Below are positions 41,537 to 50,500 of a stretch of DNA of 64,000 bases, piece by piece. The notes beneath the pieces were generated by a model that saw only the letters and a program-made list of their open reading frames with translations, was not told where the DNA came from and ran no database searches. This stretch comes from CAVTRI01 sp963737075 (GTDB lineage Bacteria > Actinomycetota > Acidimicrobiia > Acidimicrobiales > Palsa-688), in contig CAVTRI010000002.1 of assembly GCA_963737075.1 (NCBI GenBank), positions 2,418,001-2,482,000 of the forward strand, given 5' to 3'. The position numbers were made by a program, and so were the translations under genes. Numbering within the stretch: position 1 is the first letter of the stretch; every line of letters starts with the position of its first letter.

Positions 41537-42019
41537 GTGAGAAGAGCGGCGCTGTTGGCGGGGGCGGCGTTCCTGGCCATGGAGCCCGTCGCCTATGCCG
41601 CGCACCGGTGGGTGATGCACGGCGCCGGTTGGGTGCTGCACCGGTCGCATCATCGCCTCAGGAGCGCTGACGGCTGCAGGCTGGAGGCCAACGACGGGTT
41701 CCCCGTGATGTTCGCGGCCATCACTGTTGTGGGCATGTCCGTTGGCAGCGCGCGGCCGAGGGCGCGGGCGCTGCTACCGGTCGGCGCCGGCGTCACCGCT
41801 TATGGCGCCGCGTACGCCTTCGTGCACGACGTGTACACGCACCGGCGGCTCGGCTCTTTGCCGGCGGTCGGGCCGCTCGACCGGTTGCGGGCGGCACACG
41901 CCCTCCATCACCGCTTCGGGGGCGAGCCGTACGGGATGCTCGTCCCCCTCGTGCCCGCGGCGCTTCGCAGGCGGGCTGCGGCCGAGCCGGCCGGCGACCC
42001 CTTCGAGCCCGCCGCCTGA
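41537..42019 (+). CDS. crtZ: Beta-carotene hydroxylase, CrtZ-like
   Basis: A 160-residue fatty-acid-hydroxylase-superfamily membrane protein with all the His clusters that bind di-iron: HRWVMHG, HRSHHRLR, HDVYTHRR and HALHHRFGGEPYGML. This is the CrtZ pattern, which adds the 3-hydroxyl to beta-ionone rings (zeaxanthin). GTG start at 41537. The last 22 codons are part of a direct repeat duplicated downstream, so the C-terminus may be altered. Confidence 0.9.
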   Translation: MRRAALLAGAAFLAMEPVAYAAHRWVMHGAGWVLHRSHHRLRSADGCRLEANDGFPVMFAAITVVGMSVGSARPRARALLPVGAGVTAYGAAYAFVHDVYTHRRLGSLPAVGPLDRLRAAHALHHRFGGEPYGMLVPLVPAALRRRAAAEPAGDPFEPAA

Positions 42020-42190
42020 TCAAGCGGATGCCCGCGGCGCTTCGCAGGCGGGCTGCGGCACTCGGCCTCCGGCGACCCCTTCGTGCCCGCCGCCTGAAAG
42101 CGGCGGCACCCAGCCGCACTCAGCCTCCGGCGACCCCTTCGAGCCCGCCGCCTGAAAGCGGCGGCACGCCAGCCGCACTCAGCCTCCGGC
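41953..42190. repeat. Repeat array duplicating the 3' end of crtZ
   Basis: The stretch GCCCGCGGCGCTTCGCAGGC at 41953 recurs at 42030 (77 bp apart). The CCGGCGACCCCTTCGNGCCC block occurs three times (about 41988, 42066 and 42125), with CTGAAAGCGGCGGCAC after the later copies. The array covers the last codons of crtZ, the whole gap, and the end of the crtI remnant. Confidence 0.88.
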
Positions 42191-42797
42191 CGCCAGCTCC
42201 TGCACGCGCTCGGCCGCCAGGCGGCCGGAGATGAGCACCATGGGGATGCCGACCCCGGGGACGGTCGAGGAGCCGGCCAGGACCAGGCCCGGCACCCGAC
42301 GGTCGACGTTGGGTGTCCGCCACGGCCCGCTCTGAAAGAAGCGGCGGGAAAGCGAGAACGGCGTGCCTCTCGGGAGTCCCATCGCGTCCCAATCAGTCGG
42401 ATCGACGAAGCGCTCGGTGACCACGTCGGCGACCGGGGAGCCGAGCCCGGCGAGCCGTTCGAGAAGCGAGGTTCGCGCTGCGCTGCGCTCGTACCTCCAG
42501 TCCACCTGGCCGTCGAGATTGGGCACCGGCTCGAGCGCGTACAGCACGTGGGCGCCGGGAGGAGCGAGCTCGGAGTCGCTCACGGTTGGCACGCTGACCA
42601 GAATCGACGGGTCCGGTTGGCGCGTGCCGCGCCGCACCAGCGCCTCGAACGATCCGCGCCAATTGGCGGCGAAGTGCAGGTTGTGGTGCGCAGTCCCGGT
42701 CGGCAATGTCCCCCGCGCCCCCGCCAGCCACAGGGTGCACGACGGGGCAGGCGGCGCTGAGGCCGCCAAGGCCGGCGCCGACCACGACGACCCGCAC
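42179..42797 (-). pseudogene. crtI: Phytoene desaturase (crtI) with large internal deletion
   Basis: The first 16 residues are a CrtI-like FAD start (VRVVVVGAGLGGLSAA, GxGxxG). At about 42750 the frame shifts by one base and the sequence continues at the C-terminal third: SCTLWLAGARG, GTAHHNLHFAANWRGSFEAL, PSILVSVPTVSD, ending in FFQSGPWRTPNV and the FAD-binding LVLAGSSTVPGVGIPMVLIS. About 290 of the normal ~490 residues are missing. The two ends are well preserved, so the deletion looks recent or is an assembly collapse. As read, it cannot encode an active phytoene desaturase. Confidence 0.85.
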
Positions 42798-42816
42798 CGC
42801 CCCGGGTCCTCAGCGC

Positions 42817-43593
42817 TCAGTGGGCGAGGGCGTCGCCGGTCGCCCGCCTGGCGGCGCTGGTCGGCGCGCGCGCAGGCCGGCCCGGCCACAGGGAGACCAA
42901 CCATGCCCGCCACCGGTCGCCATGGCTGTCGATGACGCGGGCCACCAGGTACCCGACGCCGAGGACCAGCAACCCCCCCAGGGCGTCGGCGAAGTAGTGG
43001 TTGCCGGTGATCACGATGCAAAACACGGTGGCGCAGGGGTACAGCACCAGCAGCGCCTTGCCCCACCACGGCCTGACGATGCCGAGCATGGCAATCGCGG
43101 CCCACGCCGACCACGCCGTGTGCAAGCTGGGCATAGCTGCGAACTGGTTGGATACGTCGCTGACCGGCGACGACGAGAAGTCCCAGAGCCCACCGATCAC
43201 CTTCAGACTGTCGACGAAGTGGAACGACGCCGGGAGGAGGCGTGGAGGCAGGAGCGGGAACCAGGCGTAGCCGATCAGCGCCAGCGCGGTCGCCACGGCC
43301 AGCGTGTTCCGCCACACCCGGTAGTGGATCGGATATCGGAAGAACAGGACCACCAGCACGGTGGCCACCGCCGCGAAGTGGATCGTGCCGTAGTAGTCGT
43401 CCCAGAACTTCATGAAATCCACGTGGTGGATGAACCAGCTCTGGATGGTCGCCTCGTTGAAGATGTGCAACCAGCGCTCGAAGTCGATCACGCGGTGGGC
43501 GTCGGTCGTGGCCTCGGCCAGGCCGGTGCCGTTCTTGCCGTTGATGTCCCGGACCGCGCTGTAGACGGCGTAGAAGGCGCCGATCAGCAGCAA
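42817..43593 (-). CDS. PAP2-superfamily membrane protein
   Basis: A 258-residue membrane protein with six helices and PAP2 motifs QFAAMPSLHTAWSAW and TGNHYFADALGGL. It resembles the phosphatases and inositol-phosphotransferase-like PAP2 proteins of actinobacteria and is related in type to the 5556-6599 gene. The first usable start is TTG 43593, directly before the first helix. Upstream codons RLRWWRE look like a genuine positively charged lead but lack a start codon before the in-frame stop, so the N-terminus is uncertain. Confidence 0.8.
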   Translation of the reverse strand: MLLIGAFYAVYSAVRDINGKNGTGLAEATTDAHRVIDFERWLHIFNEATIQSWFIHHVDFMKFWDDYYGTIHFAAVATVLVVLFFRYPIHYRVWRNTLAVATALALIGYAWFPLLPPRLLPASFHFVDSLKVIGGLWDFSSSPVSDVSNQFAAMPSLHTAWSAWAAIAMLGIVRPWWGKALLVLYPCATVFCIVITGNHYFADALGGLLVLGVGYLVARVIDSHGDRWRAWLVSLWPGRPARAPTSAARRATGDALAH

Positions 43594-43779
43594 CTCCCGC
43601 CACCAGCGCAGCCGCGGCGCTGGCGGTGGCGCACCCGCTACGGCGACGCGGTCCCGCTCGGCGACCGCCGTGCTGGCCGCCCCGTCTCCGCTCGCTCTGG
43701 GGGTGTCCTGGGCGCGAATAGTGCCTCAGGCTATCGACTCACCCCGCGAAATTGGATGTCATTAACGCGAAACAGCTGT

Positions 43780-44157
43780 CTACCGGGCGTTTTCCAGGAA
43801 CGTGGCTCGGTCGACCATGACCCGGGTGAGCTTGCCGGCAGCGACGAGCCCGCACGCGTCGGTCACCGATACCGAGAAGATGAGCCTCCGGCCTTCGGTC
43901 CGCTCCAGCGTTGCGAAGGCCCGGACGGTGGAACCCACGCGGGTCGGCGCCAGGTGGCTCAGCTCCACCCTGGCACCGACCGATGTCTGCCCGTCCTCCA
44001 GCTGACCGGCCAGGGCAGCCACCGTGGCCTCTTCGCACAGGCTGATCACTCTCGGTGTGCCCAGCACATCGACCTCGCCGCTGCGAAGCGCCACCGCGGT
44101 GTCGGCCTCGCTCACCACCAGTTCGACGGTTGCCTGCACCTCTGATTTGACCAGCAC
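43780..44157 (-). CDS. Hotdog-fold thioesterase, fluoroacetyl-CoA-thioesterase-like
   Basis: A 125-residue single hotdog domain with VISLCEEATVAALAGQLEDG (helix with the conserved Glu) and SHLAPTRVGSTVRA (catalytic His before PT), the arrangement of the FlK-like thioesterase family. It would hydrolyse a small acyl-CoA. GTG start at 44157. A CATAC-G-GTATG palindrome (44162-44172) lies in the short divergent gap to tldD. Confidence 0.8.
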   Translation of the reverse strand: MLVKSEVQATVELVVSEADTAVALRSGEVDVLGTPRVISLCEEATVAALAGQLEDGQTSVGARVELSHLAPTRVGSTVRAFATLERTEGRRLIFSVSVTDACGLVAAGKLTRVMVDRATFLENAR

Positions 44158-44229
44158 ACAACATACGGTATGCGGGTACCCTCGCTTTGATCCAACCGGC
44201 CGGACCGGCCGACACCACGAGGAGCGCGG

Positions 44230-45621
44230 GTGATCGACGAGGCAGTGATCCAGAGGGTGCTCGGCACGGCTCTTCGGACCGGCGGCGACTTCGCGGAGGT
44301 GTTCGCTGAAGACCGGCGTACCAGCGCTGCGCGGCTCGACGACGGGCGGGTCGAGGACCTCTCCTCCGGCCGCGAGCGGGGCGCCGGCATCCGGGTCGTC
44401 GTCGGGAAGACGACCGGGTTTGCGCACACCTCCGATCTGAGCGAGCCCGGCCTGCGGGCGGCGGCCGAGGCAGCGGCGGCCGCGGCCCGCCAAGGAGGCG
44501 GTGGCGTCCGGCAGATCTCGCTGCGCAAAGTGCACGCGCGGGCGCCCAACGATGTGGCCATCCCGCCCGAGGAGATCGGCAAGGCCACCAAGGTGGCGCT
44601 GCTTCGCGAAGCCGACGACGCCGCCCGCTCCGCCGGGAGCTCCATCCGCCAGGTCAGCGCCGTCTACGGCGACAGCCGGCGGGGGATTCTGGTTGCCAAC
44701 AGTGACGGGGTCCTGGCCAGCGACGACCAGGTCAAGACCCGCTTTGCCGTGAGCTGCGTGGCCGTGGGCGACACCGGGATGCAGACCGGACGCGAATCGG
44801 TGGGAGCGACGGTCGGCTTCGAACTCTTCGACCGCTACGACGTCAGCGAGCTGGGCCGGAGGGCCGCCCAGCAGGCGCTGCGGAAGCTGGCGGCCCGGCC
44901 CGCGCCGTCGGGCTCACTGCCCGTGGTCATCAAGCAGGGCAGCGGTGGGGTGCTCTTCCACGAGGCGTGCGGTCACGGCCTCGAAGCGGACCACATCGCC
45001 AAGGACGTGTCGGTGTTCACCGGGCGGGTCGGCGAGCAGGTCGCCAGCCCCCTCGTCACCCTGGTCGACGACGGCACGATGGGGCCTGAGTGGGGATCGC
45101 TGGCGATCGATGACGAGGGTCACCCGGCACAGCGCAACGTGCTCATCCAGGACGGCGTGCTGACCGACTACATGTGGGACTGGATGCGCGCCCGCAAGCA
45201 GTCCCGGGCGGGATCGGGCAACGGCCGGCGGGAGAGCTACCAGTACCTGCCGATGGTGCGGATGACCAACACGTTCGTGCTCCCCGGCAGCGAGGACCCC
45301 GACGAGATCGTCCGCCAGACGCCGCACGGGGTGTATGTCGCCCAGCTCGGCGGCGGCCAGGTCAACACTGCCACCGGCGACTTCGTGTTCGGGATGACAG
45401 AGGCGTATCTCATCGAGGACGGCGAGATCACCGACCCCCTCCGTGACGCCAACCTCATCGGCAACGGCCCCGATGTGCTGCGCAACATCGACGTGATCGG
45501 CAACGACTTCGCGATGGGATGGCCGGGAACGTGCGGCAAACAAGGCCAGGGCGTGCCGGTCGGCGACGGCCAGCCCACCCTCCGGGTCACGGCCCTGACT
45601 GTGGGCGGCACTTCACGGTGA
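44230..45621 (+). CDS. tldD: Metalloprotease TldD
   Basis: A 463-residue protein with the zinc motif HEACGHGLEADH (HExxxH plus third ligand region), GGVLFHE, and the C-terminal IGNDFAMGWPGTCGKQGQG. TldD is the catalytic half of the TldD/TldE protease that trims unstructured peptides, such as modified peptide precursors and antitoxins. It is coupled to tldE by a GTGA overlap. GTG start. Confidence 0.95.
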   Translation: MIDEAVIQRVLGTALRTGGDFAEVFAEDRRTSAARLDDGRVEDLSSGRERGAGIRVVVGKTTGFAHTSDLSEPGLRAAAEAAAAAARQGGGGVRQISLRKVHARAPNDVAIPPEEIGKATKVALLREADDAARSAGSSIRQVSAVYGDSRRGILVANSDGVLASDDQVKTRFAVSCVAVGDTGMQTGRESVGATVGFELFDRYDVSELGRRAAQQALRKLAARPAPSGSLPVVIKQGSGGVLFHEACGHGLEADHIAKDVSVFTGRVGEQVASPLVTLVDDGTMGPEWGSLAIDDEGHPAQRNVLIQDGVLTDYMWDWMRARKQSRAGSGNGRRESYQYLPMVRMTNTFVLPGSEDPDEIVRQTPHGVYVAQLGGGQVNTATGDFVFGMTEAYLIEDGEITDPLRDANLIGNGPDVLRNIDVIGNDFAMGWPGTCGKQGQGVPVGDGQPTLRVTALTVGGTSR

Positions 45622-46961
45622 CAGAACTGCTGGAGCTCGCCGAGCGCGTGGCGGGGTGGGCCCGCGACGGCGAACAGGTCGAGGCGTACGTCGCTCGCGG
45701 CCGCGATACCGAGGTGCGGGCCTACGAGGGCGAGGTGGAGTCCCTGTCGTCGGCGGAGTCGGCAGGCATTGGTATCCGCGTGGTTACTGGATCCAGGCAG
45801 GGCTTCGCGTACGCCGGCTCGCTCGACGACGACGTGGTAGCGGACACCTTGGCGGAAGCCCGCGACAACGCCGGTTTCGCGTCCGTCGACGAGTGGGTGG
45901 GTCTCGCAGTCCCTGACGGGGTGGCGCCGGCCGAACTCGACCTGTGGCGCGACGACCTGGCGGCGTTCCCCGCCGACGACAAGGTGGCTTGGGCGCTGGA
46001 GCTCGAGCGTGCAGTCCGCGCCGGCGACCCTCGCATCCGGCAGGTTGAGTCCGCCGAGTGGGGCGACAGCGCATTCGAGTCCGCCGTGGCCACCAGCACC
46101 GGTATCCGCGCTTCTACCCGGCGGACGGCGTGCTACGTGTCGGCCTACGCGGTGGCGGGTGACGCAGCCGACACCCAGACCGGCGCCGGGTACAGCGTCG
46201 GTCGCAGCTCCGAGGATCTGGACCTGGAGAAAGCCGCCGCCGACGCGGTCGAACGCGCCACCCGGCTGCTGGGCGCGACGAAGCCGGCCTCGGCGCACCT
46301 GACGGTCGTGTTCGAACCGCGGATCTCGGCCACCTTGCTGTCGATCCTCTCCGGGACGCTTGACGGCGAATCGGTACTCAAGGGCCGGTCACTGTTCGCC
46401 GACCGGCTCGGTGAGGCCGTGTCGGTCCCCCAGCTCACGCTCCTCGACGACCCGACCGACGCCGACGCCTACGGGGCTACGCCGTACGACGCCGAAGGCC
46501 TGGCCACCCGCCGCAACGTGCTGATCGAAGAAGGAACGCTTCGCCGGTTCCTCTACAACACCTATGCCGCCCGGCGAGCCGGGACTACGTCGACGGCATC
46601 CGCAGTGCGTGCGGGGTTCAAGAGCGGCCCCGGTGTCGGGGCGCGGGCGCTCACCGTCGTGCCCGGACCCCTTTCTCCAGAAGAGATTCTCGCCGACGTC
46701 GGAGATGGCTTGCTCGTGCAGTCGGTGTCGGGCATCCACTCGGGCGTGAACCCGGTCAGCGGCGACTTCTCAGTCGGCGCCGAGGGAGTGCTGATCCGGG
46801 GCGGCGAGCTGGCGGGGCCGGTGCGGGAGGTGACGATCGCGTCGACGATCCAGCGGATGCTGCTGGGGATCGTCGCGATTGGCAACGACCTCGAACGCCT
46901 CCCCTCCTCGGCCGCCGGCCTGACACTCGCCATCGCCGACGTGGCCATGGGCGGCTCGTAG
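45618..46961 (+). CDS. tldE: TldE (PmbA) protease subunit
   Basis: A 447-residue TldD homologue lacking HExxxH. It has GIGIRVVTGSRQGFAYAGS, ISATLLSILSGTLDGESVLK, TRRNVLIEEGTLRRFLYNTY and SGIHSGVNPVSGDFSVGAEG typical of PmbA/TldE. It forms the heterodimer with TldD and helps shape the active chamber. The GTG start overlaps the tldD stop. Confidence 0.94.
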   Translation: MTELLELAERVAGWARDGEQVEAYVARGRDTEVRAYEGEVESLSSAESAGIGIRVVTGSRQGFAYAGSLDDDVVADTLAEARDNAGFASVDEWVGLAVPDGVAPAELDLWRDDLAAFPADDKVAWALELERAVRAGDPRIRQVESAEWGDSAFESAVATSTGIRASTRRTACYVSAYAVAGDAADTQTGAGYSVGRSSEDLDLEKAAADAVERATRLLGATKPASAHLTVVFEPRISATLLSILSGTLDGESVLKGRSLFADRLGEAVSVPQLTLLDDPTDADAYGATPYDAEGLATRRNVLIEEGTLRRFLYNTYAARRAGTTSTASAVRAGFKSGPGVGARALTVVPGPLSPEEILADVGDGLLVQSVSGIHSGVNPVSGDFSVGAEGVLIRGGELAGPVREVTIASTIQRMLLGIVAIGNDLERLPSSAAGLTLAIADVAMGGS

Positions 46962-46965
46962 CTCG

Positions 46966-47457
46966 TTGATGCTTCGGCGCCGCGCTGCTCGGGTCGCGCT
47001 GCTCGACCCCGAGGACAGGGTTTTGTTGCTGCGGGCGTCGGACCCGTGGGACGGGCGGAACGGGCACTGGTGGGAGCTGCCCGGCGGGGGGATCGACAAC
47101 GGCGAGTCCAGCGAGGCCGCAGCCGCGAGGGAGCTGTACGAGGAGGCGGGGATTCGGGCGGCCGAGATGGGGCCATGCGTGTGGACTCAGCATGTCCGGT
47201 TCACCTTCGCTGGCATCGCCTTCGACCAGCACGAGCGCATCCACATTGCCCGTGGCAACGGCGGCATCTACCGGCCGCAGGGACTTGAGGCGTTGGAAGC
47301 GGCGGCGTTCGAGGGCGCTGCCTGGTGGACGCTCGACGAGCTCACCGATCTGGCGGCACGCGGTGAGCGGATCATCCCCCCGTGGCTGCCTTCGCAGCTG
47401 CCCGCGGTGCTCGCCGCAGGTCTTCCGGACCAACCCATCGACCTCGGCGACCAGTAG
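46966..47457 (+). CDS. Nudix hydrolase
   Basis: A 163-residue protein with a full Nudix box (GGGIDNGESSEAAAARELYE, continuing EAGI) after WWELPG. It hydrolyses a nucleoside-diphosphate-linked compound; the W-rich N-terminal part (DRVLLLRASDPWDGRNGHWW) resembles NDP-sugar or house-cleaning types. It starts 4 bp after tldE and is probably in the same operon. The substrate cannot be told from sequence. Confidence 0.9.
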   Translation: MMLRRRAARVALLDPEDRVLLLRASDPWDGRNGHWWELPGGGIDNGESSEAAAARELYEEAGIRAAEMGPCVWTQHVRFTFAGIAFDQHERIHIARGNGGIYRPQGLEALEAAAFEGAAWWTLDELTDLAARGERIIPPWLPSQLPAVLAAGLPDQPIDLGDQ

Positions 47458-47544
47458 CCGCCCTTCAGCGGGTCGCCACGCCCCGGTGCGGTCGGCCGGC
47501 CGCTCGACTAGACATTGCGCGCGAGGAGGGCAAGGGAGGTCGAC

Positions 47545-50500
47545 ATGTCCAGCCGTTCTGAGGCGGCCACGGAGGCGTTGATCGCAAGGGTCGTAGGCGT
47601 CATCGACGCCCGCATGGGCCCACAAAAGGGCGTTTGCGCCGAGTTCGCTCGGCGCTACCTGGCCCGGGTCGATCCCGGCGAGCTCGCCGGTCGGGGCACC
47701 CAGGACCTGTACGGAGCCGTCGTCAGCCACTGGCATTTGGGGACCGTCCGCCCGTCCGGCCGACCGGTGGTGGCGGTGTACAACCCCGACGTCGACCAGC
47801 ACGGCTGGCAGTCGCCCCACAGCGTCGTCGATGTGGTGGCCGACGACATGCCGTTCCTGGTCAACTCCATCACCATGGAGCTCAGCCGTCACGGGCTCGG
47901 CATCCATGTCGTCCTCCACCCGGTGATGGGGGTGCGCCGCGACTCCGAAGGCCGCTTGTTCGGCGTGGCGCCGTCGGGGGGATCCGGGGGCGAGGCTGGG
48001 CGCCGGGCCGGACGGCGTGCGGAGCCGGGCGGCACGGCCGAAGCGTTCATCCACGTCGAGGTGGACAGGATCTCCGATCCCGTCCGGCTCGACGATCTCC
48101 AGCTCGACCTGCTCAGAGTTCTCGGGGACGTGCACAGCGCCGTGGAGGACCGGGACGCCATGGTGGCCACCACTGCGAAGGTGGCGGGAGAGTTGACATC
48201 GAGCGCCCTCCCCGAGGCCGAATCCGGGGAAGCCAAGGCGTTCCTGCACTGGCTCACGGACGACCATTTCGTCTTCCTGGGTTATCGGCAGTACTTGCTG
48301 GAACGCCGAGACGGCCAAGAGTTCTTGCTCCCGGTCGTCGATACCGGGCTCGGTATCCTCCGACCCGGGGGCGCGCCCGCCTCCGCCACCCGCCTGTCTC
48401 CTTACGCGGCGGCGTTGGCGCGACAGCGAGAGGCGCTGGTGCTGAGCAAGACCAACCGCCACTCGACTGTCGAGCGCCCGAGCCACATCGACTACGTCAG
48501 CGTCCGGTCCTTCGACGCCGCGGGGGAGGTGACCGGCGAGCACCGTTTCCTCGGTCTGTTCACCCGCCAGGCGTACAGCACCAGCTGTTTCGACATCCCC
48601 GTCATCCGCCGAAAAGTGGAATCAGTGATCCGTCGAGCGGACTTCGCCCCGGACAGTCACAGCGGCAAGAGCCTGGTGGGCGTCCTCGAGACCTACCCGC
48701 GAGACGAGCTCCTGCAGGCGTCAGTGGACGAGTTGTTCGACACCACCATGGGCGTCGTCGGGATCGAAGAGCGCCAGCAGGTGCGACTGTTCGTTCGCCG
48801 CGATCCCTTCCACCGCTTCTTCTCCTGCTTGGTGTTCCTGCCCCGCGACCGCTACACCACATCGTCACGGCTGCGCATCGAGCGCATCTTGCGCGATGCA
48901 TTGCGTGGTGGCGAGGTCGAGTACTCCACCCACCTGTCCGAGTCGGTCCTGGCCCGTCTCTATTACGTCTTCGAGGTGACGACTGACGACGAACCCGAGC
49001 TCGACGTAGGGGAGATCGAGGCCCGCGTGGCCGAGTCGACGCGGTCCTGGGTCGAAGACCTGGCTGGCGCGCTCGTCGAGGCGTACGGGGAGGCGGACGG
49101 CCTCCGCCTGCACCGGGTGTACGCGAACGCGTTCCCGTCTGCGTACCAAGAGGACTGCCCGCCGCGGACCGCGGTAGCCGACATCCGGCGAATCGGCGAG
49201 CTCGACGCCGACCACCTCGGCGTGGCGCTCTACCAACCGCTGGAGGCCCCCGACGGGGTCCTGCGCCTCAAGGTCCTGCGGCGCGGCCCGGCCATCTCGC
49301 TGTCGGACATCCTGCCCGTGCTGGAAAACATGGGGGTCGAGGTGGTCGACGAGCACCCCTACCAAGTGAGCCCCCTCGACGGCGACGCGGTGTGGATCTA
49401 CGACTTCGGGCTGATCGTAGGAAGCGGCGACGGGCTGGTGTCGGACAAGTTCCGCGTCGCCCTTCAAGACACCGTGGCCCGGGTGTGGCGCGGGGCGGTG
49501 GAGAACGACGGGCTCAACCGTCTGGTGCTTCTGGCCGGACTGACCTGGCGGGAAATCCTCGTCCTGCGGGCGATGTGCAAATACTCGCGCCAGACCGGCA
49601 CCACCTTCAGCCAGGCCTACATGGAGAACGCCCTGGCGAATAACCCCGACATCGCTCGGCAGATCGTCCAGCTGTTCGAGGCGCGCTTCGACCCGGGCCG
49701 GCAATCCGTCGCCGCGACGGCCGTCCCGCAGCTGACGAGGGAGATCGAAGCCGGGCTTGAGGCGGTGGAGAGCCTCGATGAAGATCGGATCCTGCGCTCG
49801 TTTCTCAACCTCGTCGGGGCCATGCTGCGCACGACCTACTTCCAAGGCGAGCGGGAGGAGCTGGCGTTCAAGTTGGACCCGGCGCGATACCCCGACCTGC
49901 CGCGTCCGCGCCCGGCGTACGAGGTCTTCGTCTACTCGCCGCGAACCGAGGCCGTCCACCTCCGGGGCGCGACCGTCGCCCGTGGAGGCATCAGGTGGTC
50001 CGACCGTCGGGAGGACTTCCGCACCGAGGTCCTCGGCCTGATGAAGGCGCAGATGGTGAAGAACGCGGTCATCGTGCCGATGGGCGCCAAGGGCGGCTTC
50101 GTGGTGAAGCGCACGAGAGCGGGCGGCCCGCCGGCCGACAAGGCCCGATCCGACCGTGAGGCCGCCCAGGCCGACGTGGTCGCCTCTTACCAGACGTTCA
50201 TACGGGGCCTTCTCGACCTCACGGACAACCTCGTTACTGGGGGCGTGGTCCCTCCTCCTGATGTCGTGCGTTACGACGGCGACGACCCGTACCTAGTGGT
50301 GGCGGCCGACAAAGGGACGGCCACCTTCTCTGACATTGCCAACGCCATCTCCACCGAGCGGGGGTTCTGGCTCGGGGATGCGTTCGCGTCGGGCGGATCG
50401 TCGGGCTACGACCACAAGCGCATGGGCATCACGGCCAGGGGAGCCTGGGAATCGGTGCGGAGCCACTTCCGGTCGCTCGGCGTCGACACCCAGACCATGC

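Noticed and set aside
42706..44145. Plus-strand 479-codon frame opposite PAP2 and thioesterase genes
   Set aside because: Shadow frame; the minus strand shows PAP2 and hotdog motifs.
46756..48543. Minus-strand 595-codon frame opposite tldE, Nudix and gdh
   Set aside because: Opposite-strand shadow of three strongly supported genes; no domain is recognisable in it.
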